From assembly GCF_015686655.1 (NCBI RefSeq), contig NZ_JADPMP010000017.1:1-60388 (forward strand): a DNA stretch of 60,388 nucleotides. The letters run 5' to 3'. Below the pieces are notes generated by a model. That model ran no database searches. It was not told where the DNA came from and saw only the letters and a list, made by a program, of their open reading frames with translations. Each line of letters begins with the position of its first letter. Position 1 is the stretch's first letter. The DNA is from Pontibacter sp. FD36. GTDB taxonomy: Bacteria; Bacteroidota; Bacteroidia; Cytophagales; Hymenobacteraceae. The position numbers were made by a program, and so were the translations under genes. This document shows positions 17,512 to 26,466 of the stretch, one piece after another.

Positions 17512-18749
17512 TTTGTACCTCCTTTCAGCGCCTCTACGGCATTTAAGCGTGACATTTTATAGGCCGGATACACTCCGGAAATTAGCCCGAAAACCAGGCA
17601 GAGCAACAGACCGAAGGCAAACACACGGATGTTGAGCCCGAGGTTGGCATACACGATGACGCCGCTGTCGTTGATCAGCCAGAGCACTCCCGCCGACAGC
17701 GCAAAGCCCAGCAAGCCTCCAAGCAGTGTCAGGAAAACGTTTTCGATGATAAACTGCCCGATAATAGTGGAAGAGGTGGCACCGAAGGCCTTACGCACAC
17801 CAATCTCCGAAGAGCGCTCCATGATGCGGCTGATGTTGATGTTAACCAGGTTGATGGTGGGCAGCAGCATGAACAGCAGTGCAAGACCTGCCATGATAAC
17901 GTACAGTATACCTAAACCGGAGTCCTTGCCGTTGCTCAGAAACGTGCGGGCAATACTTTCCAGAAACGTATCGGGGTGGGAGGAGAGCGTAGTGCCTTTT
18001 TCTGCTTGCTGGCGTTCCACCTCCTGCATGATGCCCGCATACTCCTCTTTTATTTGGGGTACGTCATCAGCTGACTTCGCCTTAATGGTGGCAAAGTAGG
18101 TACCCCGAAGACCAGGCCTGTTAAACTCCTGACTCTTCATTGTAATCGGCACCCACACATCGGCGTAGGAGTGCAGGCGCAGCGCCGGCACGTCTTCTAC
18201 CACGCCTACCACCTGGTACCGCACCTGGTCCACCACGATGTACTGTCCCACTGCCTTATCTGTGCCGAAGTACTGCTTGCGGGTGTTTTCGTTGATCACG
18301 GCCACACGGTTGGCGCCGCGCACATCCTGCTCGCTAAAGCCGTTCCCTTCCAGGAAATTGAAGTCTAGGATATCCCAAAACGCACGGTCTGTGTACTTGA
18401 TGTCCAGGGCAAGCTTACGGTTGTTGATGTAGCTGTTCACCTGAAAGAACATGGAGTTAATGGACACCATTTCAGGCGTTTTCATGGTGCGCACATGCTG
18501 GTCGAGAAAGCGGTAGCTGGGAGGGCCACTGCTCGAGAAACCACCTTCACGTTGCTCACGCAGGATATTCACAAAGAGAAGCTTGTCTGTTTCGCGCTCC
18601 GGCATCTGCGGACCAAAGGTATGGTCGAAGAGAGAAGAGGCCACCATGAGCACCAGCAACGTAAAGCTGATACCGAAGAGGCTGATGAAGGTAAAAAACT
18701 TGCGTCGCAAGAGCACCTTCCAGGCTATTTTGATGTAATTCTTCAGCAT
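17508..18749 (-). CDS. MacB/FtsX-type ABC transporter permease (first of two)
   Basis: This 413-residue protein has an N-terminal membrane segment (about 20-42), a periplasmic domain and three C-terminal membrane segments, with the loop motif RSSEIGVRKAFGATSSTIIGQFI that marks MacB-type permeases. MacB-type transporters are mechanotransmitters: ATP hydrolysis in the cytoplasm moves the periplasmic domains and pushes substrate through a TolC channel without membrane transport. It lies 2 bp after the ATPase gene and overlaps the second permease gene by 4 bp. Its ATPase partner is a separate polypeptide here, unlike E. coli MacB. Confidence 0.9.
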   Translation of the reverse strand: MLKNYIKIAWKVLLRRKFFTFISLFGISFTLLVLMVASSLFDHTFGPQMPERETDKLLFVNILREQREGGFSSSGPPSYRFLDQHVRTMKTPEMVSINSMFFQVNSYINNRKLALDIKYTDRAFWDILDFNFLEGNGFSEQDVRGANRVAVINENTRKQYFGTDKAVGQYIVVDQVRYQVVGVVEDVPALRLHSYADVWVPITMKSQEFNRPGLRGTYFATIKAKSADDVPQIKEEYAGIMQEVERQQAEKGTTLSSHPDTFLESIARTFLSNGKDSGLGILYVIMAGLALLFMLLPTINLVNINISRIMERSSEIGVRKAFGATSSTIIGQFIIENVFLTLLGGLLGFALSAGVLWLINDSGVIVYANLGLNIRVFAFGLLLCLVFGLISGVYPAYKMSRLNAVEALKGGTK

Positions 18750-18751
18750 GG

Positions 18752-19456
18752 CTATACCTTTTGATAGTCGTAGGCAGTGGTTTTAGCGTCTGATACCTGC
18801 TGGCCGTCGAAGAAGCGGATGAGGCGCTCTGTTTTATGGGCCATGTTCTCGTCGTGCGTCACCATCACGATGGTGGTGCCGTCTTCGCGGTTGAGCGTGA
18901 GCAGGATGTTCATGATTTCCTCGCCCATTACCGAGTCGAGGTTACCAGTGGGTTCGTCAGCTAAAATGATTTCCGGCTGACCAATGAGCGCACGGGCAAT
19001 GGCCACTCGCTGGCGCTGTCCACCGGAGAGCTGTGTAGGGTAGTGCTTGGTGCGGGCACTGAGGCCTACTTTTTCCAAAGCCGTGAGGGCGAGCCTTCTT
19101 GTTTCAGCTGCTGATGTGCCGCTGCGGTAGAGCAGCGGGAGTTCTACATTATCGATCACGCTCAGGTCGTTGATCAGGTGGTAACTCTGGAATACAAACC
19201 CGATCTTCTGATTGCGGATGTGTGCCAGCTCTTTGTCTCTATACCTGCTGATGGGGTTGCCATCTATCTCCACAATGCCGTTGGTCGGCTCGTCGAGCAG
19301 CCCCATGATGTTGAGTAGTGTGGATTTGCCGCAACCCGATGGACCCATCACTGACACAAATTCCCCTTTGGGTATGTGCAGGTTGACATTGTGCAGCGCT
19401 ACCGTCTCAATCGTCTTGGTCTGGTAGACTTTTTCGATGTTCTTTAACGTGATCAT
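18752..19456 (-). CDS. MacB/LolD-type ABC transporter ATP-binding protein
   Basis: This 234-residue ATPase is a compact ABC domain: Walker A GPSGCGKST (about 39-47), Q-loop FQSYHLI, the signature LSGGQRQRVAIARAL, Walker B EIILADEPTGNLD and the switch His in VMVTHDE. The closest named families are MacB and LolD, which work with FtsX-type permeases in export or lipoprotein release. The next two genes code for such permeases, and the adaptor and TolC genes lie upstream on the same strand, so a MacAB-TolC-like exporter is the most likely assembly. Substrate unknown. Confidence 0.93.
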   Translation of the reverse strand: MITLKNIEKVYQTKTIETVALHNVNLHIPKGEFVSVMGPSGCGKSTLLNIMGLLDEPTNGIVEIDGNPISRYRDKELAHIRNQKIGFVFQSYHLINDLSVIDNVELPLLYRSGTSAAETRRLALTALEKVGLSARTKHYPTQLSGGQRQRVAIARALIGQPEIILADEPTGNLDSVMGEEIMNILLTLNREDGTTIVMVTHDENMAHKTERLIRFFDGQQVSDAKTTAYDYQKV

Positions 19457-19515
19457 AGTTTTATACCTTGGTTCTAATATCTGTAAATTTTTTGATGCAT
19501 ATATGCTTGGTTTCT

Positions 19516-19602
19516 CTTGTCATTTTGACCCCTGGGAGAAATCTGGAATATTTTTGAAAGCATGCAGTAACCGAGATTTCTCGTTGCACTCGAAATGACA
19601 GG
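19516..19602. repeat. Imperfect ~85-bp inverted-repeat intergenic element
   Basis: The left arm begins TGTCATTTTGA and contains GGGAGAAATCTGG (to 19547). The right arm (19571-19602) reads on the other strand as TGTCATTTCGA followed by ACGAGAAATCTCGG. The arms match over most of their length around a ~20-nt centre. This looks like a REP/MITE-type repetitive palindrome, and I recall similar TGTCATT...GAGAAATCT elements in related genomes. I see no second copy in the window. It lies between the TolC and ABC ATPase genes of one operon and could act as an RNA hairpin there. Confidence 0.65.
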
Positions 19603-19633
19603 TAGTGTTTTGGTTTGTAATAAGTCTATCATC

Positions 19634-21106
19634 TCAATGTTGTGTCTCTATTAAAATCACCTGTTGTTGCTCAAAGTCAAAGAGCGTGAGCTGCCGCAGG
19701 GTATAATGGGCTGTCCAGAAGGCACTGAGCGAGGCGATGTGGGCGCGTCGGGCCTGGTCTTTTTCGGCCAGGGCGATGTTGAGGTCGGTGATGCTGATGC
19801 GGCCGATCAGGAAAGTGTTGCGGGCGATCTCGTAACGTTCCTGTGCGATGGCATCGGCTTCGGCAGTGGTGGCAATGCGGGCTTTCAGGGTGTTGTACTG
19901 GTTCACCTGCGTGAGTACGGCCTGCTCGAAATAGGCGTCTTCCTGATCCACGGTGTACTGCACCAGCTGCTTGTTCAGCTCGGCCACTTTATAAATAGAG
20001 CGCTGACGCCCCCAGTCCATGATCGGCATGCTGAAGCCGATGCGGGCCCGTTGCTGGTTCTCGGGTCGGGTATAGATGTCAGTGAAAGAGGCGCCGCGGT
20101 TGGTGAGGCCAAAGGTGGCAAACAGGCTGGCGTTAAAACCATTGTCGCCATGAGCTTTGGCCATCAGTGCCTCGGCCTCCAATAGCCTTCTGCTGAAATT
20201 GATGCTTTCTTTGCGGTTTTTGCGGGCCTCGGCCAGAGCTATCTCCGCAAGCACGGTAGTGGCAGGTATACCTTCGGGCGTATGCAGTTCGAGTTGGTCT
20301 GTCTCTTTCATGCCGATGTAGGTTTTGAGGGCAAGTGCCGCAGTCTGCTGATCAAGGGCAGCCTGCGCCATGGCGAGCTCGGCGTTCAGCACGGCCAGGC
20401 GCAGCTGTAGCAAGTCGTTCTTGGAAAAGCGGCCGAGCTTATACTTCTCCTGCGCGATCTGGTACAGCGTGTCGTTGCTCGACTGGTTCTGACTGGCGAT
20501 GCGCTGGTTCGTTTGGGCCAGCAGCAGATCGAAGTACAGTCGGGTGGCATTCACGGCTATCTTTTCGCGCTCCTCCAGAAATTCTCTTTGTGACTCCTGG
20601 TAGCGGAGCGGCTCTATCTTTTTGGCCCAGGCTAGCTGGTTGTAGGCAAACAGCGGCTGCTCCAGACCGATAATGGCCGGGTTGCCGTTGTAGCGGGTCT
20701 GCTGGCGGTCAAAGTCGTCAAAGCGCTGCATCAGCGACGTAACAAACACACGACCTCCGGTTGGACTCACCACCTGGCTCAGGCTTAGACCAAGCTCAGA
20801 GTTGTTGATCGACACCGGTTTGAAGTCGGTAGTACCGTCGGGTTGTGTTACGGGCATGATCGTGCGGCTGAAGTCGGGGAGGGTACCTGTCAGGCTAAGC
20901 TGCGGCTTGTAGTCAGACTTGAAGCTGCGCCATTGCCAGTAGCTGTTTTCGCGGCTGGTTTCGGCTTGCCGTGCCGCTGCCGACTGCTCCTGCGCCAGGG
21001 CAATCACCTCCTGCAGACGCAAGGTGCGCGTCGCAGGCTGTGCTATACCTGGCAGGCAGGGCAGCAGCGTCACAAACAGCAAACAAATTTTGTATAGGTC
21101 TTTCAT
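19634..21106 (-). CDS. TolC-family outer-membrane efflux protein
   Basis: This 490-residue protein has a cleavable signal peptide (KICLLFVTLLPCLPGIAQPA) and the two-fold repeated long helices of the TolC family. These are Gln/Ala/Glu-rich heptads such as KYKLGRFSKNDLLQLRLAVL (about 215-235) and the equivalent RYEIARNTFLIGRISITDLN near residue 430. The conserved GR(F/I)S turn appears in both halves. The trimer forms the outer-membrane channel and periplasmic tunnel for the adaptor and ABC transporter encoded alongside. It follows the adaptor gene with a 117-bp gap and precedes the ATPase gene, with the inverted-repeat element in between. Confidence 0.9.
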   Translation of the reverse strand: MKDLYKICLLFVTLLPCLPGIAQPATRTLRLQEVIALAQEQSAAARQAETSRENSYWQWRSFKSDYKPQLSLTGTLPDFSRTIMPVTQPDGTTDFKPVSINNSELGLSLSQVVSPTGGRVFVTSLMQRFDDFDRQQTRYNGNPAIIGLEQPLFAYNQLAWAKKIEPLRYQESQREFLEEREKIAVNATRLYFDLLLAQTNQRIASQNQSSNDTLYQIAQEKYKLGRFSKNDLLQLRLAVLNAELAMAQAALDQQTAALALKTYIGMKETDQLELHTPEGIPATTVLAEIALAEARKNRKESINFSRRLLEAEALMAKAHGDNGFNASLFATFGLTNRGASFTDIYTRPENQQRARIGFSMPIMDWGRQRSIYKVAELNKQLVQYTVDQEDAYFEQAVLTQVNQYNTLKARIATTAEADAIAQERYEIARNTFLIGRISITDLNIALAEKDQARRAHIASLSAFWTAHYTLRQLTLFDFEQQQVILIETQH

Positions 21107-21223
21107 CGTTTTATTTGCGTATCACAGGTTCGTATCACGACTTCTTCTTGGGAAGAGACAGAGGACTTTTCTTTTTCACATTTGTTGTCCTTTGTCACAA
21201 AGTCTTTTGTGCAATTATCAATC

Positions 21224-22468
21224 TTACTTCACTTTCACCTTGTCGAGGTGTTGGTAATCTAACAGGTCGGATATCACGACTTCATCACCGGCTTGCACGC
21301 CGCTTTCCAGCTCTACATAATCCATGTTGCTCACACCGATCCTTGCTTCTCTTCGGATCAGTTCGCCGTCGCGCAGCAGGTATACCTGGGGCTTATTGGC
21401 TGTTTTGAAGTAAGGGCCGTTCTTCACACGCAGCGTGTTTGGTTTGGCGACTGTGTGTACATACACATCCACGCGTAGGCTAGGGCGCAGCAGCTGGTGT
21501 GCTTTCTCTTCTAGGACCACAAAAAAGGTGACGATGCCGTTCTCGACTGTAGGTTTGATGGAAGCAACGCTGCCCTTGAGGTTGGTGTCGTTGATGCGCA
21601 CTAATACGCTGCTGCCGACACTAATCTGACTGGCGAAGGCGTCTGAGATGGTGGCCTGCACCCTGTAGCTGCTCAGGTCAGCTAAACGGGCAATGATATC
21701 ACCGGCATTTACATTACTGCCGATCTCGTTTTTCACCCAGGTGATAACTCCCGGCTGTTTGGCTCTTACCTCGGCCTGTTCCATTTTGCGTTGCAACTCT
21801 TCGATCGAGCGGCTTTGCATGGCCAGGGTATAGCGCAGTTCCTGCTGGTCAGCTTTGAGGAGTTGACGTTCTGTTACGATGTCGCGCTCAATCTGCTCGA
21901 GTTCCTGCTGCGCAATTCTCAGGTTGAGTTCGGCTTGTTTTACGCTTTCCTGTGTGCCACCCCCGATCTTGAGGAGGTACTGCTCATCTTCGAGCTGCGC
22001 CTGCAGGCTCTTCACCCGCATCCGTTTTATTTCAAGCTGCGAAGCCAGCGCGTTCAGCTTCTTTTCGAGGTTCAGGTTGAGCTGCACGCTTTTATGTCGA
22101 CTCTGTTCCTGCTCGTCTTTCAGTTTGTCGTAGGCTAGCTGGGTATAGGCCCTGTCGAGGAGCAGGATCTGGTCGCCGGGCTGTACCTGCTCGCCTGTTG
22201 AGTGCACCACCTGCTCAATGCGTGCCTGTATGGGACTGGTGATCACCTGCTCGTGCTCCGGCACCACTGTGCCAGAAGCAGTGATCGTAGCCACCACCGG
22301 CCCCTCTTCAACTTGCGCTGTATTGAGTTCTGTTCTAGCGATGCTCGGAGTGATTAGGCTTCTAAAGCCAAAGATGGCTACTGCCAGCAGGGCAGCAGCT
22401 ATACCTATTTGCCATATGCGCTTCCGCTTTTGGGCTTGTCTGGTGCTGGCTGATAATTCACGATCCAT
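21224..22468 (-). CDS. HlyD/MacA-type periplasmic adaptor (membrane fusion protein)
   Basis: This 414-residue protein has a short basic cytoplasmic tail, one membrane segment (about 19-38, IWQIGIAAALLAVAIFGF), a lipoyl half-motif (ASGTVVPEHEQVITSP), a long coiled-coil hairpin (about 110-225, rich in Gln/Glu/Leu), the second lipoyl half (GVITWVKNEIGSNVNAGDI) and beta-barrel and membrane-proximal domains. This is the order of the MacA/HlyD family. It is the first gene of the exporter operon and is followed by TolC, ABC ATPase and two permease genes. The region upstream has a palindrome and a sigma54-like element, which fits control by the downstream two-component pair. Confidence 0.9.
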   Translation of the reverse strand: MDRELSASTRQAQKRKRIWQIGIAAALLAVAIFGFRSLITPSIARTELNTAQVEEGPVVATITASGTVVPEHEQVITSPIQARIEQVVHSTGEQVQPGDQILLLDRAYTQLAYDKLKDEQEQSRHKSVQLNLNLEKKLNALASQLEIKRMRVKSLQAQLEDEQYLLKIGGGTQESVKQAELNLRIAQQELEQIERDIVTERQLLKADQQELRYTLAMQSRSIEELQRKMEQAEVRAKQPGVITWVKNEIGSNVNAGDIIARLADLSSYRVQATISDAFASQISVGSSVLVRINDTNLKGSVASIKPTVENGIVTFFVVLEEKAHQLLRPSLRVDVYVHTVAKPNTLRVKNGPYFKTANKPQVYLLRDGELIRREARIGVSNMDYVELESGVQAGDEVVISDLLDYQHLDKVKVK

Positions 22469-22500
22469 AGTCTTATTTTGTGCTTTGCTCGTGAGGGTAT

Positions 22501-22517
22501 AGCCAATTTAGATGCCA
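22501..22517 (-). promoter_or_regulatory. Imperfect sigma54 (-24/-12) promoter-like element
   Basis: On the minus strand this reads TGGCATCTAAATTGGCT. It resembles the TGGCAC-N5-TTGC sigma54 consensus, but the GG and GC dinucleotides are 11 rather than 10 bases apart. It lies about 35 bp before the adaptor start and about 65 bp downstream of a palindrome. The one-base spacing error makes this a weak call, supported mainly by the sigma54 activator encoded in the same cluster. Confidence 0.3.
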
Positions 22518-22581
22518 GGTTTGTATATTATTGATAATCAGCTGTTTATGCTGTAAAGAATTGATTTATAGTAGTTTGTGC

Positions 22582-22599
22582 CTGTTCAATAATGAACAG
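22582..22599. promoter_or_regulatory. Palindrome CTGTTCA-N4-TGAACAG, candidate activator site
   Basis: Perfect 7-bp arms surround ATAA, and the palindrome is flanked on each side by a direct repeat of GTTTGTGC or TTTGTGC (22575-22581 region and 22600-22606). It lies in the divergent region between the exporter operon and the lipoprotein gene at 22726. The size and position suit an enhancer for the NtrC-like regulator at 14894-16273, or an operator for both genes. Confidence 0.45.
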
Positions 22600-22725
22600 T
22601 TTGTGCGGTTTTGTGAGGGAGCTTTGAGTGAGTATATTGTATATAGCACATAGTTTATTTTTATTAGCTTTAGGTATAGATTAGTTTTAGTATGCCTATT
22701 GGTTAACCGGTAATCCTAAGGAATT

Positions 22726-23706
22726 ATGAAAATAAACTATGTGCTATACCTGTTGGCTCTGGTGTTGACAGCTTGCAGTGATAAACCAGTACAGGAACTG
22801 CCTGCTACTGCAACTGCCGATACTACGCAGTCAGCCGAAGTAGTTGTAGACCTCACGGATGAAGAAATGGAAGATTGGAGGCAAAAATGTGATGACTACT
22901 ACGCTTCCCTGTATGTACACGATTCGGTGCGGGTAGCCTACCTCGATAAGTTATTAGCGGATAAGAAGAGCAGGCTCACTGCTAACAACCGCCAGTTTCT
23001 GATGCAGCTTAGACAGCAGTTCAATACTAGTAATCCTAAGCAACCCCGCCTGACTATTGAGCAGGTGCTATTCCCAGTTTTCAGAATTCCCGACCAGAAA
23101 CTAGGCATCATCGGTCAGCCAATACCGGACATGGAGCGACCAATGGAATATCATGATCTTTCAGCTGAAAAAGTATTGTTGAGCAGTCGGCCCGGTTACC
23201 AAAAAGGTTACTTTGACTCAACCAGGCTAGTGCATTTCCCGGAATTGCTCGATTCTTTATACCCGACTGGCAAACCACAGATTTACCTTTACACAACTAA
23301 GACAACCCGCCAATCACGTGTACAGGACCTTGGCCATTATCAAAATGAGTGTTCTGAATATTATCACTATACCTTTGATGAACAGGCATTAGAAAGCGGG
23401 GATGAAGTGCTTTTTGCCAGCCGTTTTCCGCTCGACCTGACTTATGAAAACAATCCTGCCTTTGATAGCTGGTACAGGTCTAAGCTGATGCCAGACTGTG
23501 CCGATTGCCCCAGCAGCCATGACAAAGCCGTCTCTTTCGCCAAACTGACCGGCACTGAGAATCTCTATTTTATATATGTGGATGCTTTTCCAAATAACAG
23601 GGAGTTGCATACGCCCTTCCGCGCATTAGTAGCTAAAGGAGAGAATGGAGCGTGGCTAAAACTGTGGTACAGCGATATCGATAATTTCGGCTGTAGCTGT
23701 TTGTAG
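22726..23706 (+). CDS. Lipoprotein of unknown function
   Basis: This 326-residue protein has an SPII signal with lipobox VLTAC (Cys17) and an acidic Thr/Ala/Gln-rich linker to about residue 45. The mature part has no motif I recognise. It is rich in Tyr, Asp and Gln and has five Cys after the lipidated one, including the pair DCADC and the terminal CSC. It is transcribed away from the exporter operon and is followed by the S41-peptidase-like gene after 86 bp. It is probably surface- or periplasm-facing, and I can say no more about function. Confidence 0.7.
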   Translation: MKINYVLYLLALVLTACSDKPVQELPATATADTTQSAEVVVDLTDEEMEDWRQKCDDYYASLYVHDSVRVAYLDKLLADKKSRLTANNRQFLMQLRQQFNTSNPKQPRLTIEQVLFPVFRIPDQKLGIIGQPIPDMERPMEYHDLSAEKVLLSSRPGYQKGYFDSTRLVHFPELLDSLYPTGKPQIYLYTTKTTRQSRVQDLGHYQNECSEYYHYTFDEQALESGDEVLFASRFPLDLTYENNPAFDSWYRSKLMPDCADCPSSHDKAVSFAKLTGTENLYFIYVDAFPNNRELHTPFRALVAKGENGAWLKLWYSDIDNFGCSCL

Positions 23707-23713
23707 GCATGGT

Positions 23714-23733
23714 TTGTTAAAGAGTATTAACAA
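23714..23733. promoter_or_regulatory. Inverted repeat TTGTTAA-N6-TTAACAA
   Basis: Perfect 7-bp arms with a 6-nt centre lie 8 bp after the lipoprotein stop and 60 bp before the S41-like peptidase gene. There is no T-run directly after it, so an operator for the downstream gene or a weak RNA hairpin are both possible. Confidence 0.35.
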
Positions 23734-23792
23734 GACATTTTGCTATACCTAAATCTTGAACAGTAGTATCATTAAAGCACTTAGTTAAAATC

Positions 23793-25091
23793 ATGAAGAT
23801 ACTTCTGACACTAGCACTATTATTCACAGCCATTGTAGCGAAAGCACAGAATGATAACTATCTGTCTGACTTAAGCGCTCTAAGGTCACTCTTGCAAAAA
23901 ACACCTTCCTATAAAGCGCAGATTCAGGGTAGTGAACTTATATCTTACAACGAACTATATAAGTCCTTGGCGACTGACACAGCAGGTGACTTGAGTAATT
24001 ACGAGCAATTTTTCAAGCTGTCACATCTTCTGTTTCTGATTCGGGACAACCATCTGGGCTTTTATCAGACTCCAGTGTTTAGCCATTTCAAGGACTCTGT
24101 CAGTATAAATAACTATATCGCCTCCGAGGAATTCCAGCTTTACCCAAAAGTTGAGCTTAATATAGATTCTCTAAAGAACGAGTTGATGCAGAAACACGCT
24201 GACTCCACTGAGGGAATCTATCACTATGGCAACTCATACATTGTGGGGCTTTTCCGGAGCAGCGAAAAGGAATATTTGGGAGTGGTAGTGGATTCTAATG
24301 TTAAGTTTTGGCAAAAGGGGCAAATCGCTGTTCGGCTCTACCAATCAGGACCGAGTACATACAAAGCTGTTTATGGTCATCCAGTTCAAAAATACTTTAC
24401 TTTTCAGAATAACGAAAAGCTCCGGAACCAAACATTGCTAAACTCCCAGTTTTACGCTTATGGAGCTTACAATCAGTATAGCAAGCAGCAGTACCAAAAA
24501 GACTATGTAAACATCCCGATCAAGGAATCTAAATTTGAGCTGAAACGCGTAGCGGCTGATATGCAATACCTGATGATTAGAAGTTTTCAGATAAACGAGA
24601 CTACCAGGCAGCAGTCACAGGCTTTTTATGAATCCATAAAGGATTCCCTAACGGCAGCCAATGTAATACTGGACTTAAGAAACAACGAGGGTGGAGCTCC
24701 TAAAGAGATGCTGAAGTACTTTAAACTACTTAAAAGTTATTCAAAAAAAGGTAACATCTATGTGCTTTTAAACAACGAGACGCTCAGCCAGGCAGAGATT
24801 TTTACGTTGAAGCTGATGAGACTGAAGAATACCACAACTGCAGGGCAAACTACGAAGGGTATGCTAAGCTATGGCAGTAATTACGGTAAAAGAGTAACAT
24901 TGCCAAGTGGCCGATATACACTTTACATCACTGACACACAAAACAAAAGGCAGTTTCTGGCATACGAGGATTATGGGATCGAACCAGCTATCGAACTGGA
25001 ACACAAGTCAGATTGGGTTGGCCAAATTATAGAACGGATAAGGGAAAAAAATCAGATAGTACCTGAAGCCAGCCTCATGAAAAGAGACTAA
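23793..25091 (+). CDS. Secreted S41-family (tail-specific) peptidase-like protein
   Basis: This 432-residue protein has a signal peptide ending AKAQN (about residue 20). The C-terminal half carries the peptidase S41 core: ILDLRNNEGGAP (292-303), then NNETLSQAEIF (327-337) with Ser332 in the place of the catalytic serine and Glu335 three residues on. The strand GQTTKGMLSYGSNYG follows. No PDZ domain is visible, as is usual for many Bacteroidota S41 proteins. The N-terminal ~240 residues resemble the helical lid and beta region of such proteins. Cell-envelope location is likely, substrate unknown. Confidence 0.8.
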   Translation: MKILLTLALLFTAIVAKAQNDNYLSDLSALRSLLQKTPSYKAQIQGSELISYNELYKSLATDTAGDLSNYEQFFKLSHLLFLIRDNHLGFYQTPVFSHFKDSVSINNYIASEEFQLYPKVELNIDSLKNELMQKHADSTEGIYHYGNSYIVGLFRSSEKEYLGVVVDSNVKFWQKGQIAVRLYQSGPSTYKAVYGHPVQKYFTFQNNEKLRNQTLLNSQFYAYGAYNQYSKQQYQKDYVNIPIKESKFELKRVAADMQYLMIRSFQINETTRQQSQAFYESIKDSLTAANVILDLRNNEGGAPKEMLKYFKLLKSYSKKGNIYVLLNNETLSQAEIFTLKLMRLKNTTTAGQTTKGMLSYGSNYGKRVTLPSGRYTLYITDTQNKRQFLAYEDYGIEPAIELEHKSDWVGQIIERIREKNQIVPEASLMKRD

Positions 25092-25167
25092 GTAGTCGAA
25101 CGATTCGATTAGTTCCTTGCCTGAGCTTACAATACACCTTCTGGCATTTCTCCCCGTAATAACTGAA

Positions 25168-26298
25168 ATGAAAGCATTTCTGCTATACTTTCTCTTCAGT
25201 TTATACCTGAGTCAGGCCCTGGCGCAGAATCTGGTCAAGAACCCAGGTCTTGAGCAACTGAAAGGCGGTATCGTCGGTTTCAGGGGCGTGAGCGGCACAC
25301 CTGATATCGCGTCTGTAGAAAGCAAGGTGATCATGTACCCGCCCTACTTCAACGCGTATCGTTCCGAAACACCTGGTAGACAGTTGACAAACATCGCGTT
25401 CGGAGATGTTTGCCTATGTCAGTGGTTCAGCTACGGAGCCAGCGAACTGACGCAGGCAGAACTGACTCGCCCACTTCAGAAGAACAAAGAGTACCTGGTA
25501 TCGCTCTATACGATCAAAGCCTCCACCATTGAGCCGCCCATCAGTGAGATTACCGTGCACTTCACCAATAGACCACAACGGTCTACCCGGCAGGTATACG
25601 GACTCAAAGAGCATCCGCTAACCGGGGCCAGCATACCTTACCTGTCTTTAAAAGCTACACCGCCGGGACCACTGGCATCGCGGCAGGTATGGACAAAAGT
25701 AAGTGCCATTTATAAAGCCAAAGGAGGGGAGCGCTTTCTGATTATCGGTAACTTTATAGGTGCTAACGCAGCGGCTCTTGAGTCCATGAACCCTGATGAG
25801 GAGCAGGAAGAGAAAGGCAGCAAGACCAAAGGCACCTACTACTGCTACGACAACATCAGTGTGGTGCTGAGGTCGGAGGCAGCGCAGGAGGCAGCACAGC
25901 CAAGCTCTGCTGCAACCGCCAGCAGAAAAAGCCAGCCTTTACCTTTTGCTATTGGTGAGACGATCACGCTCGAAGATATCAACTTCACTTCAGGAGATCA
26001 TCACATACTGTCCGTGGCTTACCCCATGCTCGATTCACTGGCAGCTTTTATGAGGAAGGAACAGGAGGCGGTGGTGCACATTACAGGACATACCGATGAC
26101 GTAGGTTCAAAAGAGGACAACCTGGAGCTTTCGGTGCGCAGAACAGAAGCTGTTAGGGAATACCTGACAAACAGTGGTATAGCGGAGGACAGGATCTCGA
26201 CAGAAGGTTTTGGTGAAAGTAAGCCAAAGGTAGCTAACAATACCGAAGAGAATAGGGCGCTGAACAGGAGGGTGGAAATTAAGATATCTCAAAAGTAA
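25168..26298 (+). CDS. OmpA-family outer-membrane protein with N-terminal beta-sandwich
   Basis: I use the ATG at 25168 (MKAFLLYFLFSLYLSQALAQ), which gives a clean signal peptide; an upstream in-frame ATG at 25117 would add 17 residues. The mature N-terminus NLVKNPGLEQ begins a ~220-residue beta-rich domain like the jelly-roll found before OmpA domains in Bacteroidota. A low-complexity Ala/Ser linker leads to a C-terminal OmpA/MotB peptidoglycan-binding domain with ITGHTDDVGSKEDNLELS and the Arg-containing end NRALNRRVEI. It should tether the outer membrane to peptidoglycan, while the N-terminal domain may bind carbohydrate or protein. Confidence 0.88.
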   Translation: MKAFLLYFLFSLYLSQALAQNLVKNPGLEQLKGGIVGFRGVSGTPDIASVESKVIMYPPYFNAYRSETPGRQLTNIAFGDVCLCQWFSYGASELTQAELTRPLQKNKEYLVSLYTIKASTIEPPISEITVHFTNRPQRSTRQVYGLKEHPLTGASIPYLSLKATPPGPLASRQVWTKVSAIYKAKGGERFLIIGNFIGANAAALESMNPDEEQEEKGSKTKGTYYCYDNISVVLRSEAAQEAAQPSSAATASRKSQPLPFAIGETITLEDINFTSGDHHILSVAYPMLDSLAAFMRKEQEAVVHITGHTDDVGSKEDNLELSVRRTEAVREYLTNSGIAEDRISTEGFGESKPKVANNTEENRALNRRVEIKISQK

Positions 26299-26466
26299 GG
26301 TGAGAGAAGCAGGAGGGCCTATGTTGTGCAACTACGTTCAACTCTTGCAGTTTTATAGCCTCTGGCATAATTGTCTTTCTCCTGCAAACCAGCCAAACCC
26401 TGTGCGAAACTGCGCATTTCTCCGCATCTTTCCTTAATTTGCCTCTTTCACTAAGCCACATAAACT

